Below are positions 1 to 10,225 of a stretch of 33,611 nt of DNA, piece by piece (within the stretch, counting starts at the first letter, position 1; each line of letters begins with the position of its first letter). Source of the stretch: Gemmatimonadota bacterium. GTDB lineage: Bacteria > Gemmatimonadota > Gemmatimonadetes > Gemmatimonadales > GWC2-71-9. The stretch lies in assembly GCA_003220935.1 (NCBI GenBank), contig QHTT01000080.1:1-33611 (forward strand), read 5' to 3'. The notes below the pieces were generated by a model that worked only from the letters and a program-made list of their open reading frames with translations, was not told the origin of the DNA and made no database searches. A program made the position numbers and the translations under genes.

Positions 1-347
1 ACCGTCGCGACCACGTAGTCGCCCGGCATCAGCTCCGTCACCCGCGCGCCGACCTCCTCGACGACGCCAAAGCTCTCGTGGCCGAGCACGAGAAACAGGC
101 TCCCCTCGGGGGCCTCACCGTACTCGGCGGCGTTGATTTCCTTGTCGGTGCCGTCCACGCCGACCCGGAGGATGCGAACGAGGACGCCCCGGCCGCCCGC
201 GATGTCAGTCACGGCGGGCTTGGGGAGCTCCGCAAGGTGGACCGAGCCGGGCCGGCCGGGGAATACGGCGATCGCCTTCATCATCTGAGGGCGACCTTGC
301 GCGGCGTCCATCTGGCTGGACTGCGTCGAGGTGAGGGTACTGGGCAT
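1..347 (-). CDS. gdh: Glucose 1-dehydrogenase, zinc alcohol dehydrogenase type (N-terminal part)
   Basis: Only the N-terminal part is in the window; the gene runs off the left edge. The translation reads MKAIAVFPGRPGSV, then RVGVDGTDKEINAAEYG and LVLGHESFGVVEEVG. This is the GroES-like, catalytic-zinc-binding start of the archaeal/bacterial glucose dehydrogenase branch of medium-chain dehydrogenases. In that branch Asp of VDGTD replaces the usual first zinc cysteine, and GHE supplies the next ligand. The family oxidises glucose to gluconolactone with NAD(P). The start is uncertain. ATG at 347 has a GGAG about nine bases upstream and gives a 21-residue extension. ATG at 284 or 281 matches where family members usually begin. 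The gene lies 30 bases after the VOC gene and is probably the third gene of the GMC operon. Confidence 0.8.
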   Translation of the reverse strand, partial: MPSTLTSTQSSQMDAAQGRPQMMKAIAVFPGRPGSVHLAELPKPAVTDIAGGRGVLVRILRVGVDGTDKEINAAEYGEAPEGSLFLVLGHESFGVVEEVGARVTELMPGDYVVAT

Positions 348-377
348 GACGACGTCTCCGCGAGAGAGTGAATGGCG

Positions 378-1424
378 TCAGTTGGCGGCGACGACCTGCA
401 CGGCGTGGCCGTCGGGGTCGCGCACGAGGAAGCCGCGGACGAAGCCGAGGGCGCGATCGTCGACTTCTACGACGCCGGGCGAGACGAATCGCACGCTCGC
501 CGCCGTGAGCCGGGAGGCCAGGAGATCGAGGTTCGCGCTCGCAGTCATGGTCTGCCAATGGACGAGGTCATTGGCGCGCTCGTCGGGCAGGGCGGGCCGG
601 CCGTCGCGCGGGCTCAAGTACTCCAGGAACTCAATCCCGGGGCCCGCGGCGGCGCGCAAACTGGTGATGCGCAGGCGCGCGCCGGGGACGTTGTTGAGCC
701 GCTCCTGCTCAGGCCCATAGTTGAGGCTCTTCCCGGCGATCTTGAGCCCCAGCAGGTCGCGGTAGAAGCGCAAGCTCGTGTCCGTGTCCCGCACCACGAT
801 TGCTGTGTGGTCGATCCCGAGGAACAGCCGCCCGTTGGTGCGCTGCCACCTCGGATCACCTTTGCCCGCCGGGAACTGGAGGATCTCGAGGGGATGCCCA
901 TCGGGATCGTGGAAGTAGAAGGCGCGGATGCCGCCCGCGTTGGGGTTCCAATCGGGGAGCCGCTGCGGCGCCGGCGACACGCGCTCCACGCCATGCGCCT
1001 CGAGCACCGCGTAGGCCCTCGCCATGTCGCTCACGATGATGGCAACGTGCTGGAACCAGCGGTCGTTGCTGTGTGCGCCCGTGGGAGCCGGGCGCCCCGT
1101 CGGGTGGAGCCAGGCCATGAGCTGGAGCGTCTCGTCGCCGAGTTGCAGCCGTACCACGCGCACGCGCGAGCCGGGCACGCCCTCGAGCCGGCCGTAGCCG
1201 TCCCCGGTCACGACGGTGTCCGCCACCTGGCGGAACTCGAGCACCGACGTGTAGAACGCGACCGAGCGATCCATGTCGGACACCGTCAGCGCGATCGCGC
1301 CTACGGCGGCGACGGCCGCACCGCGCGCGGCGTGAGCGACGGCCGGTGCGCTCCGCAGCTGCTGCGCCGGGAGCGCGGGAACGGTGAGCGCCAGCGTCAG
1401 GACCGCCAGGTTGGCGAGCTTCAC
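378..1424 (-). CDS. Exported protein with two VOC (glyoxalase/dioxygenase fold) domains
   Basis: This 348-residue protein has a clear signal peptide (residues 1-20, ending A-L-P-A before QQ), so it is probably periplasmic. Two vicinal-oxygen-chelate domains follow, at about 41-185 and 203-346. Each starts with the usual strand (GAIALTVSDMDRSVAFY and GIDHTAIVVRDTDTSLRFY) and ends with a DPDGH turn. Candidate metal ligands are His in FQHVAII and Glu in PLEILQF for the first domain, and His in DHTAIVV for the second. The last expected acidic ligand of domain 2 is replaced by Gln (AVQVV), so its metal site may be altered. It starts with GTG overlapping the TGA of the GMC gene (GTGA), which implies translational coupling. 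The substrate is unknown; VOC folds include glyoxalases, dioxygenases and resistance proteins. Confidence 0.85.
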   Translation of the reverse strand: MKLANLAVLTLALTVPALPAQQLRSAPAVAHAARGAAVAAVGAIALTVSDMDRSVAFYTSVLEFRQVADTVVTGDGYGRLEGVPGSRVRVVRLQLGDETLQLMAWLHPTGRPAPTGAHSNDRWFQHVAIIVSDMARAYAVLEAHGVERVSPAPQRLPDWNPNAGGIRAFYFHDPDGHPLEILQFPAGKGDPRWQRTNGRLFLGIDHTAIVVRDTDTSLRFYRDLLGLKIAGKSLNYGPEQERLNNVPGARLRITSLRAAAGPGIEFLEYLSPRDGRPALPDERANDLVHWQTMTASANLDLLASRLTAASVRFVSPGVVEVDDRALGFVRGFLVRDPDGHAVQVVAAN

Positions 1425-2971
1425 CGCAAGCGCTCCAGGATGTGGTCGCCCACGCGCAGCGCATTGGCCATGATCGTCAGCGCCGGGTTCACGGCGCCGC
1501 TCGACGGAAAGAAGCTCCCGTCCACGACGTAAAGGTTGTCGAGCTCGTGCGCCTTGCAGCTGCGATCGAGCGCCGACGTCTTCGGGTCCGTGCCGAACCG
1601 GACGGTGCCGTTTTGGTGCGCCACGCCGGCGAGCGGAATCTGCTGGCCGAGCAGGATCGAGCGTGAGAAGAAGGGCACGAGATGCTTCTCGCAGCCGATG
1701 GGATCGAGCAGCTCCTTGAGCTTCGCGATGAGGCGCTTGTGGCCCTCGAGGTTATTGGGCGTATACGACAGCTGAATCGTGCCGTCCGAGTCCAGCGTCA
1801 CGCGATTGTCCGGGTGCGGCAGATCCTCCGAGGTCATCCAAAAGTCGAGCGAATGCCGGGCCATCAGCTCGAGCGTCATCCCCGGCACGATGCGCGGCGC
1901 GCCCGCGGCGAGCACGTTCCCGTCGGTCTTCCCCACGAACGAGATGTGCCCCATCGGGTAGTCCCACTCCTTCGACCCGAAGTAGAAATCGTTCACAGCC
2001 AGCGTCTTCTGGAACCGGGTCGGGTTCGCGCACTTGGAGATCGCGAGATAGATGGAGTTGATGTGCGACATATAGTGCCGGCCGACGACGCCCGAGCCGT
2101 TGGCGAGGCCGTTCGGATGCCGCTCGTTCGCCGAGCGCAGCAGCAGCGCGGCGGAGTTGATGGCGCCACACGAGACCACGACGATGTCCCCCGTGTACGT
2201 CTCGGGTGCGCCGTTGCGCTGGACGTGCACCTTGGCGACCGCGCGGCCGGACGGCGCGGTCTCGAGCCGCGCGACGTAGGCGTTCGTGAGCAATGTGACG
2301 TTAGGGTGCTCGAGCGCCGGATCGACGCAGCACACCTGCGCGTCCGACTTTGCGAGGATCAAGCAGGGGTGGCCGTCGCACGTGTCGCAGCGGATGCAGG
2401 CGCTCTGTCGCGGGTGTTGCTCGTCGAGCATGATCCCCAGCGGCACATGGAACGGCCTGAGCCCGATGCGGCTCAGATCGTCACTGAGCTGTTGGATGCG
2501 CGGCTCGTGGCTCACGCGCGGGAAGGGGTACGGCGCCCGCGCCAGCGGCTCGGTGGGATCGATGCCCCGTTCGCCGTGCACGCGATACAGCCGCTCCGCC
2601 TCGGTGTAATAGGGCTCGAGCTCGTCGTAGGAAATCGGCCAGGCGGGCGAGATGCCGCCGTGGTGGCGCAGCTCGCCGAAGTCCCGCTGCCGCAGCCGAA
2701 ACAGCGCCGCACCGTAAAACTTGGTGTTACCGCCGACGTAGTAGTTGGTGTGGGGGTGCAGATCGTTCCCGGCCGCGTCGCGCCACACTTCCTTGGTGCC
2801 GTACCGGCCTTCGAGGACCACGGCGCGCGTGTCCCAGTTCTCCTTCTCGCGCGGCACGTAGTCGCCGCGCTCGACGAGCAGGATGCGCTTCCCGGAGGGC
2901 GCGAGCCGGTGGGCGAGCGTGCCGCCGCCGGCGCCCGTGCCGATGACGATGACGTCGTAGTGGCTGTTCAT
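1421..2971 (-). CDS. GMC family FAD-dependent oxidoreductase
   Basis: This 516-residue flavoprotein belongs to the glucose-methanol-choline family, which oxidises alcohols or sugars. It begins MNSHYDVIVIGTGAGGG, with the Rossmann GxGxxG at residues 11-16 and the FAD-ribose acid in LLVERG. It ends with the family signature (NLYVVDGSFFPSSGAVNPALTIMANALR), including the active-site Asn of VNPA and a His in GVAHQNG. An unusual cysteine cluster sits at C192-x2-C195-x2-C198-x4-C203, followed by C214-C215. No Shine-Dalgarno is visible at ATG 2971. Instead an ECF-type promoter ends 11 bases before the ATG, so the mRNA is probably nearly leaderless. It heads an operon with the VOC protein and glucose dehydrogenase. 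The true substrate cannot be read from sequence. Confidence 0.92.
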   Translation of the reverse strand: MNSHYDVIVIGTGAGGGTLAHRLAPSGKRILLVERGDYVPREKENWDTRAVVLEGRYGTKEVWRDAAGNDLHPHTNYYVGGNTKFYGAALFRLRQRDFGELRHHGGISPAWPISYDELEPYYTEAERLYRVHGERGIDPTEPLARAPYPFPRVSHEPRIQQLSDDLSRIGLRPFHVPLGIMLDEQHPRQSACIRCDTCDGHPCLILAKSDAQVCCVDPALEHPNVTLLTNAYVARLETAPSGRAVAKVHVQRNGAPETYTGDIVVVSCGAINSAALLLRSANERHPNGLANGSGVVGRHYMSHINSIYLAISKCANPTRFQKTLAVNDFYFGSKEWDYPMGHISFVGKTDGNVLAAGAPRIVPGMTLELMARHSLDFWMTSEDLPHPDNRVTLDSDGTIQLSYTPNNLEGHKRLIAKLKELLDPIGCEKHLVPFFSRSILLGQQIPLAGVAHQNGTVRFGTDPKTSALDRSCKAHELDNLYVVDGSFFPSSGAVNPALTIMANALRVGDHILERLR

Positions 2972-2982
2972 GCGCGGTGGCG

Positions 2983-3010
2983 ATAATGCGTGGCGCCGGG
3001 GAATGGTTCC
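2983..3010 (-). promoter_or_regulatory. ECF-type promoter of the GMC oxidoreductase operon
   Basis: Read on the minus strand, GGAACC (3010-3005) is followed by 16 bases and CATTAT (2988-2983). The same GGAACC-N16-CATT arrangement occurs at five other gene starts in this window. The -10 element ends 11 bases before the ATG at 2971. Transcription would then start about five bases from the start codon. Confidence 0.75.
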
Positions 3011-3028
3011 AGGCGTCCCCGCCCGAGT

Positions 3029-3082
3029 CCTCACACCCTGTCCCCCTCTCCACGATGCGGAGAGGGGGAACGGAGTGTGAGG
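3029..3082. repeat. Long imperfect palindrome, probable terminator or REP-like element
   Basis: The left arm at 3029-3051 (CCTCACACCCTG then TCCCCCTCTCC) pairs with the right arm at 3059-3082 around a seven-base loop. The inner stem is 11 perfect base pairs. The outer arm has eight more pairs after a small bulge and one mismatch. It sits between the aquaporin gene and the GMC promoter, and it encodes the last residues and stop codon of the aquaporin frame. It lacks a T-tract on either side. I favour a dispersed REP-like element that also limits read-through between the two minus-strand operons. Confidence 0.7.
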
Positions 3083-3855
3083 CGATGCTCGCAGAAGATG
3101 CAGCGCACGTCGGCGGGGTGGTATAGCTTGGCGCAGAACACGCCGCGCACGCCCCGCCAGCGGCGATACAGCTCCGCGGCGGCGAGCATGCCCAGGGGCG
3201 GAGCGGTGAAGTAGAGCCACCAGCCGGTCCAGGTTCCGCCCACGAAGGCAGATGCGAAGGTTCGAGCCGGGTTCATGCTCATCCCCGAAATCGGGCTTTC
3301 TACGGTGATATAGATGGCCACGAGCAGTCCCGCGCATCCGCCGGTCCAGTGCGCGATGCTCATCCGGTTGGACACGATCAGGACGGCGAGCATGAGGACG
3401 AACGAAATGGCGGCTTCGGCGACGAACGCCGGGCCCGTACCAGCCGGCCCGGGCTGAGTGGCCACGTAATTTACGGCCGGATGCGCGAGCGGCATGCGAA
3501 CGAGCGCGAGCGCCACGATCATGCCCGCCACGCCGCCCGCAAACTGCGCGATCCCGTACCAGAGGGCGTCCGCGCGCGCGATCCTGCCGAGGCGATAGAA
3601 CGCGAGCGTCAGCGCCGGGTTGAAGTGCCCGCCCGAGCGGCTCCCCCAGGGCGAGTAGACGAGCGCCACCGCGGTGAGTCCCATTGCCAATCCCATGAGG
3701 GCGCGCCGCACCGCGGCGTTGGGGATCGTCCCATACGCCGGTGAGCCGGGGAAGAAGAGCAGTGACGCGAACAGTGACGCGGAGATCATGAAGCCGCCGA
3801 GCAGCGCGGCTTCCATGAGATACTCCGGCCAGTGGCGTCGTAGCGCGTCGGCCAT
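3031..3855 (-). CDS. MIP/aquaporin family channel
   Basis: This 274-residue membrane protein has two NPA boxes, HFNPALTLAFYR and SMNPARTFASAF, the half-helix motifs that meet at the pore of aquaporins and glycerol facilitators. About six hydrophobic segments are visible. Arg directly after the second NPA matches the selectivity-filter arginine. The C-terminal tail is unusual: VFCAKLYH, then RCIFCEH, has three Cys and two His that could bind metal or form disulfides. The last dozen or so residues (SPSPHRGEGDRV) are encoded by the palindrome at 3029-3082, so the original C terminus may have been replaced. I chose ATG 3855 because MADALRRHWPEYLMEA looks like a family start. GTG 3864 overlaps the debranching-enzyme stop (GTGA) and is a close alternative. 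Water versus solute permeation cannot be decided. Confidence 0.88.
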   Translation of the reverse strand: MADALRRHWPEYLMEAALLGGFMISASLFASLLFFPGSPAYGTIPNAAVRRALMGLAMGLTAVALVYSPWGSRSGGHFNPALTLAFYRLGRIARADALWYGIAQFAGGVAGMIVALALVRMPLAHPAVNYVATQPGPAGTGPAFVAEAAISFVLMLAVLIVSNRMSIAHWTGGCAGLLVAIYITVESPISGMSMNPARTFASAFVGGTWTGWWLYFTAPPLGMLAAAELYRRWRGVRGVFCAKLYHPADVRCIFCEHRLTLRSPSPHRGEGDRV

Positions 3856-5793
3856 GGCGGTCACGAGGCGAGCGCGCCGCGCGCGGCGTGCGCCGGGCGC
3901 CGCGCAACGGTCGCCAGAACGACCTGGTCGAGCCGCAGCGCCTCGCCCACCGACCACGCTTGGAACGGGCAGCCCCGCGGCTGGTGCGGCGGCTCGGCAT
4001 CGGCGATCTCGGAGATGTGCCCGAGACCCGCTTCGCTCAGACGCGCGAGCAGCGGGGCGAGGAATCGGTCACGCGCTTGGCGCTTGGCGGCGGCGCTGCC
4101 GCCGCGCACCCGTACCCACGCTTCCACGAAGGGGCCGAGCAGCCACGGCCAGACAGTCCCCTGATGGTATGCGCCGTCCCGGGCCGCAACGCCGCCTTCA
4201 TAGCGGGCGGTGTAGCCTCGCTCGCCCGGGGCGAGCGAGCGCAACCCGAGCGGCGTGAGCAGTCGCTGCGCGACCGCGTCCACGACCTGGCGCGCCTGCG
4301 GCCCGTTCAGCACCGGGAACGGTAGTCCACCGACCGCGAAGATCTGATTGGGTCGGAACGCGGCGTCGACGGTGCCCGCCTGGTGATCTACGTCGACCAC
4401 ATCGTAGAGATACCCACCCTCCGCGTTCCAGAAGCGGGCGCCGAACGCCGCCGTCCCGCGCTCGAGCAAGGCGCCCCAGCGCGCCGAGGCTGCCGCCCCG
4501 ATGCGCAGCGCATTGAGCCACAGCGCCTGCACCTCGACCGGCTTCCCGATGCGCGGGGTCACGACCCAGTCGCCGACCTTTGCATCCATCCACGTGAGCT
4601 GCACGCCGGGCTGGCCCGCGGCGAGCAGGCCGTCGCGGTCTGTGTGAATGCCGTAGCGAGTCCCGTCGGCGTAGCCGGTGAGGATCCGCTGCACGGCGTT
4701 GTCCAGCGTGCGGCGCTCCGACTCCGCCACCTGTCCGTGCGCCGCGTCCGCGGCGGCGAGGTACTCGTAGGCCGCGACGATGTACCACAGCGACGCGTCC
4801 ACGGCGTTGAACTCCGGCTCGGCGCCCGAGTCGGGGAAGCGGTTCGGGAGCATGCCTTGCGAAACGGCGTCGGCCCATTGGAGTAGGATGCCGCGCGCGT
4901 CGTCCCAGCGGCCGCCGGCGAGGCAGAGCCCCCGCAGCGCGATGAAGGTGTCGCGTCCCCAGTCGGTGAACCACGGATAGCCCGCGACGATCGTCCTGCC
5001 CGCCCCCCGGCGGACCAGATAGGCGTCGGCCGCGCGGTGCAGGGAAGTGGGGAACGCGTCCCGACGCGCGCGCTCCGCCGCCCGAAGCCGCGCGATTTCG
5101 GTGGAGAGCTCCGGGCGCCCGTCGGCGGCGACGCCCGACGCGGCTTCGAGGCTCCACAGCGCTTCGCCCGCCGACAGGTTCCACGTGAAGCTGCCGGGCG
5201 AGGCCAAGTCTTCGACGCAGTCCAGCCCGCGGTCGCGCTCTTCGGCGTACAGGAATCCGCGGTACCACAGCGGCTCGCGGGTGTAGGCGCCGTTGCTCCG
5301 CACCATGACCTCCGGGACGCCATCGTAGGGGTGCCACCGCACCGAGTCGCCCTCCTGCCGAGCGTCGAACCGGAAGGCCGGATTCTCGTGATGCAGCGCG
5401 TGATAGTCGCGGCCCGAGAGGAAGGGGCGCACGACGAGCCGCACGCCCGGTGCCGGTCTCGTGAGCTTCCACGACAAGACCACCCGCGGCGAGCCGTGAA
5501 CGGCGAACAGCTGCTGCTCGACTTCGGCTCCGTCCTCGAGGCGGTACCGCCAGCTCGGCCAGGGAAGCAAGGAGAACGTCTCGAGCCGGCGCTCGCCGTC
5601 CGGGGATGTGACGCCGGGCGTGTAGCACTGCGTGCTCAAGGGGAAGCGCTGGCCGTCACGCTCGATCCACGCGTCGCAGCCGCTCACCAGGACATAGCGC
5701 CCGGTGGGCGGCGTCGTAGCGGCGAGCAGCAGTGCGTGATAGCGCCGCGTCCGCACCCCTCCCACGGTGCCCGAGGCGAAGCCCCCGAGCCCG

Positions 5794-8532
<2,739 letters not shown>

Positions 8533-8594
8533 GCGCGTGGATCTCCTGGGCGTGAGAATCTCCTGAGCGTGCTGGCGCGTGGCTCCGGGGGCTG

Positions 8595-8622
8595 GAAATG
8601 CAACCGGCCGCCGATAGGTTCC
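8595..8622 (-). promoter_or_regulatory. ECF-type promoter of the glucosidase-debranching-aquaporin operon
   Basis: On the minus strand GGAACC (8622-8617) is followed by 16 bases and CATTTC (8600-8595). This matches the GGAACC-N16-CATT pattern of the other sites. The leader between -10 and the ATG at 8532 is 62 bases and contains the AGGAG ribosome site. Confidence 0.68.
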
Positions 8623-8670
8623 CGGGCGAACCAACGTACTCGGAGTTGATGCCCAGGGTCTGCGTGTTCT

Positions 8671-8810
8671 ATGAGGGACTGAAGTCCCCGCTCGGCGGCG
8701 GCGCGTCCTGAAGGACGCATTTCACAGGACGGGGGGGAGCCAGCGTCCTTCAGGACGCCTGCAGGCCGAGGTGGGACTTCAGTCCCTCATGTGGGACTTC
8801 AGTCCCTCAT
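8671..8810. repeat. Nested REP-like palindromes with a 20-bp tandem duplication
   Basis: This lies in the 351-base gap 8533-8883, whose remaining parts hold only the glucosidase leader and promoter and the pentapeptide gene's ribosome site. An outer 18-base inverted repeat, ATGAGGGACTGAAGTCCC at 8671-8688, is matched inversely at 8773-8790 and again at 8793-8810. The right half is a perfect 20-base tandem duplication (8771-8790 and 8791-8810). Inside it is a second inverted pair, GCGTCCTGAAGGACGC at 8703-8718 and its complement at 8743-8758. Both units are themselves short palindromes built as six bases, GA, six bases (GGGACT-GA-AGTCCC and CGTCCT-GA-AGGACG). This resembles a BIME/REP cluster. 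Confidence 0.8.
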
Positions 8811-8883
8811 AACAAACGACGGTAACGCCCGCGTGTCCAGTGGACTGAGCCATTCTGAGCACCCTGTAAGGGAGCGTTGAGCC

Positions 8884-9720
8884 GTGCAGATACGCCACAA
8901 GGAAACCGGAGAGTTCATTTTGGAGGTGTCAGGTCCGTCGCTGGCGGGCCGGCGGGTCCGGGGCGCCCGGCTGCATCACGCAGCGCTGCGGGGCGAAGAC
9001 ATGACCGGGGCTGACCTGCGGGGTGCGGACCTCTGCATCGCCGACCTTTCCGGCGCGACTCTCTGCGGCGCGAACCTGACGGGCGCTGACCTGAGCGGCG
9101 CGACGCTGACCGGCGCCAAGCTCGACGGCGCGGTGCTGCTCGACGCCAAACTGTTGGGCGTGAACCTCGCGAACGCGACCCTGCGACGGGCCGACCTCAC
9201 GCGCGCTACACTGCGGTTTGCGGAGGCATCCGGTGCGGACTTCAGCGACGCGGTCATGCCGCGGGCCGACCTGAGCTATGGGGTGTTTCGTGGTGCAAAC
9301 TTCACCGGCGCCCAGCTCGACGAGGCCAGCCTGAACTTCGCCAACCTGGCCGGAGCGAAACTCCGTTATGCGAGCCTCGTTTGCGCCGTGCTGATCCAGG
9401 CGGACCTATCGGACGCCGATCTCGACCAAGCCGACTTCATGCACGCAGCGCTGAATGGGACGGACCTGCGGGGCGCAAATCTCGGGGGCGCGCTGTTTCG
9501 GCACGCCGTGCTCGGTGGATGCTGGAATCTCGATCGTGCTCGTGGCGTCGCGGAAGCGCGGTACCTGGAGCTCGGCTCGCTCGATGTGCGGACGCTCCGG
9601 GCCAGTCTCGGCTCGCTGTCCGACGAATCGCTCGTCGCACTCGGGATCGTGAAGGAAACGATCGCGTCGCTGCGGAGCGCAGTTGGGCTCGGGGGGCCTG
9701 ACCCTCGCTCGGCGGCGTAG
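8884..9720 (+). CDS. Pentapeptide-repeat protein
   Basis: This 278-residue protein consists mostly of A(D/N)LxG-type pentapeptide repeats from about residue 20 to 215 (for example GADLRGADL, GANLTGADLSGATL, ANLAGAKL). These fold into a right-handed quadrilateral beta-helix. The last 60 residues are a different, helical tail (LGSLSDESLVALGIVKET). There is no signal peptide or membrane segment. It starts with GTG 8884, with GGAG nine bases upstream. Some pentapeptide proteins protect DNA gyrase, but most have no known partner and nothing here identifies one. No ECF-type promoter was found; a CATTCT at 8851 lacks a matching -35. It stands alone between the REP cluster and the coiled-coil gene. 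Confidence 0.9.
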   Translation: MQIRHKETGEFILEVSGPSLAGRRVRGARLHHAALRGEDMTGADLRGADLCIADLSGATLCGANLTGADLSGATLTGAKLDGAVLLDAKLLGVNLANATLRRADLTRATLRFAEASGADFSDAVMPRADLSYGVFRGANFTGAQLDEASLNFANLAGAKLRYASLVCAVLIQADLSDADLDQADFMHAALNGTDLRGANLGGALFRHAVLGGCWNLDRARGVAEARYLELGSLDVRTLRASLGSLSDESLVALGIVKETIASLRSAVGLGGPDPRSAA

Positions 9721-9742
9721 AAACATCCCCGCCGGCACGGAT

Positions 9743-9772
9743 TTGATTGCGACGGTGCGCCGAGCGTAGGTT
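9743..9772 (+). promoter_or_regulatory. Possible housekeeping promoter for the coiled-coil/M20 pair
   Basis: TTGATT (9743-9748), an 18-base spacer and TAGGTT (9767-9772) resemble a vegetative promoter. It is placed about 33 bases before the ATG at 9806. The match is weak and visual only. Confidence 0.35.
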
Positions 9773-9805
9773 ACAGTACCGCCGGGATTGACCTGGAGAC
9801 CCTCC

Positions 9806-10222
9806 ATGCCCCTCACGGCGAAGCTGTCAAGAGAGTTCTACGATAAGTTCGGAAACGCGGTGGTTGACGAGCTCGTGAACTGGTTCAACCAAGTGGACGC
9901 CACGTACAAGCTGGAACTCCGGGATCTCAACGAGCTCAACTTCGCCCGTTTCGACGCGAAGCTGGAGCAGCGGATCGCCGAGCTGCGCGCGGAGCTGCGC
10001 ACCGGACTCGCCTCGCTCGAAGCGCGTTTCGAGGCAAAGCTGGAGCAGCGGATCGCGGAGCTGCGCGGTGAGATCGCCACGCTCGAAGGCCGCCTCCTGG
10101 CGCGGCTGGGCGTCGTCGAAGGCCGGTTCGGCACGCTCGAGGGTCGGCTCGTCCGGTGGATGTTTCTGTTCTGGGTCGCGAGTCTGGGCACGTCCATCGC
10201 GCTCATCGAGCTCGGCCGCTAG
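9806..10222 (+). CDS. Small coiled-coil protein with C-terminal membrane anchor
   Basis: This 138-residue protein has an N-terminal globular stretch (LSREFYDKFGNAVVDELVNWFNQVD), then about 70 residues of charged heptad-like coiled coil, then one hydrophobic segment (WMFLFWVASLGTSIALI) near the C terminus. The build resembles small coiled-coil membrane proteins of the DUF1640/CCDC90 type, but I do not assign a function. The coiled coil contains an internal duplication (see 9947-10067). ATG 9806 is chosen because GGAGA lies about eight bases upstream; an earlier in-frame start at 9788 has no ribosome site. The M20 peptidase starts three bases after its stop, so the two are probably cotranscribed. 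Confidence 0.75.
   Translation: MPLTAKLSREFYDKFGNAVVDELVNWFNQVDATYKLELRDLNELNFARFDAKLEQRIAELRAELRTGLASLEARFEAKLEQRIAELRGEIATLEGRLLARLGVVEGRFGTLEGRLVRWMFLFWVASLGTSIALIELGR
9947..10067 (+). repeat. Internal 43-bp duplication in the coiled-coil gene
   Basis: Bases 9947-9989 and 10025-10067 match at 40 of 43 positions, offset by 78 bases (26 codons, in frame). Each encodes the FxAKLEQRIAELR segment, so the coiled coil has lengthened by in-frame duplication. Confidence 0.85.
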
Positions 10223-10225
10223 GGC

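Noticed and set aside
372-1532. Long plus-strand frame opposite the VOC gene, and similar long antisense frames throughout
   Set aside because: They are GC-driven shadow frames; the opposite strands encode clear conserved proteins.
8671-8810. Repeat cluster as a possible CRISPR array
   Set aside because: The repeats are palindromic, inverted and nested, with no regular unique spacers, and no cas gene is in the window.
8851-8856. CATTCT upstream of the pentapeptide gene as a seventh regulon promoter
   Set aside because: The expected -35 position reads CCGCGT, which does not match GGAACC.
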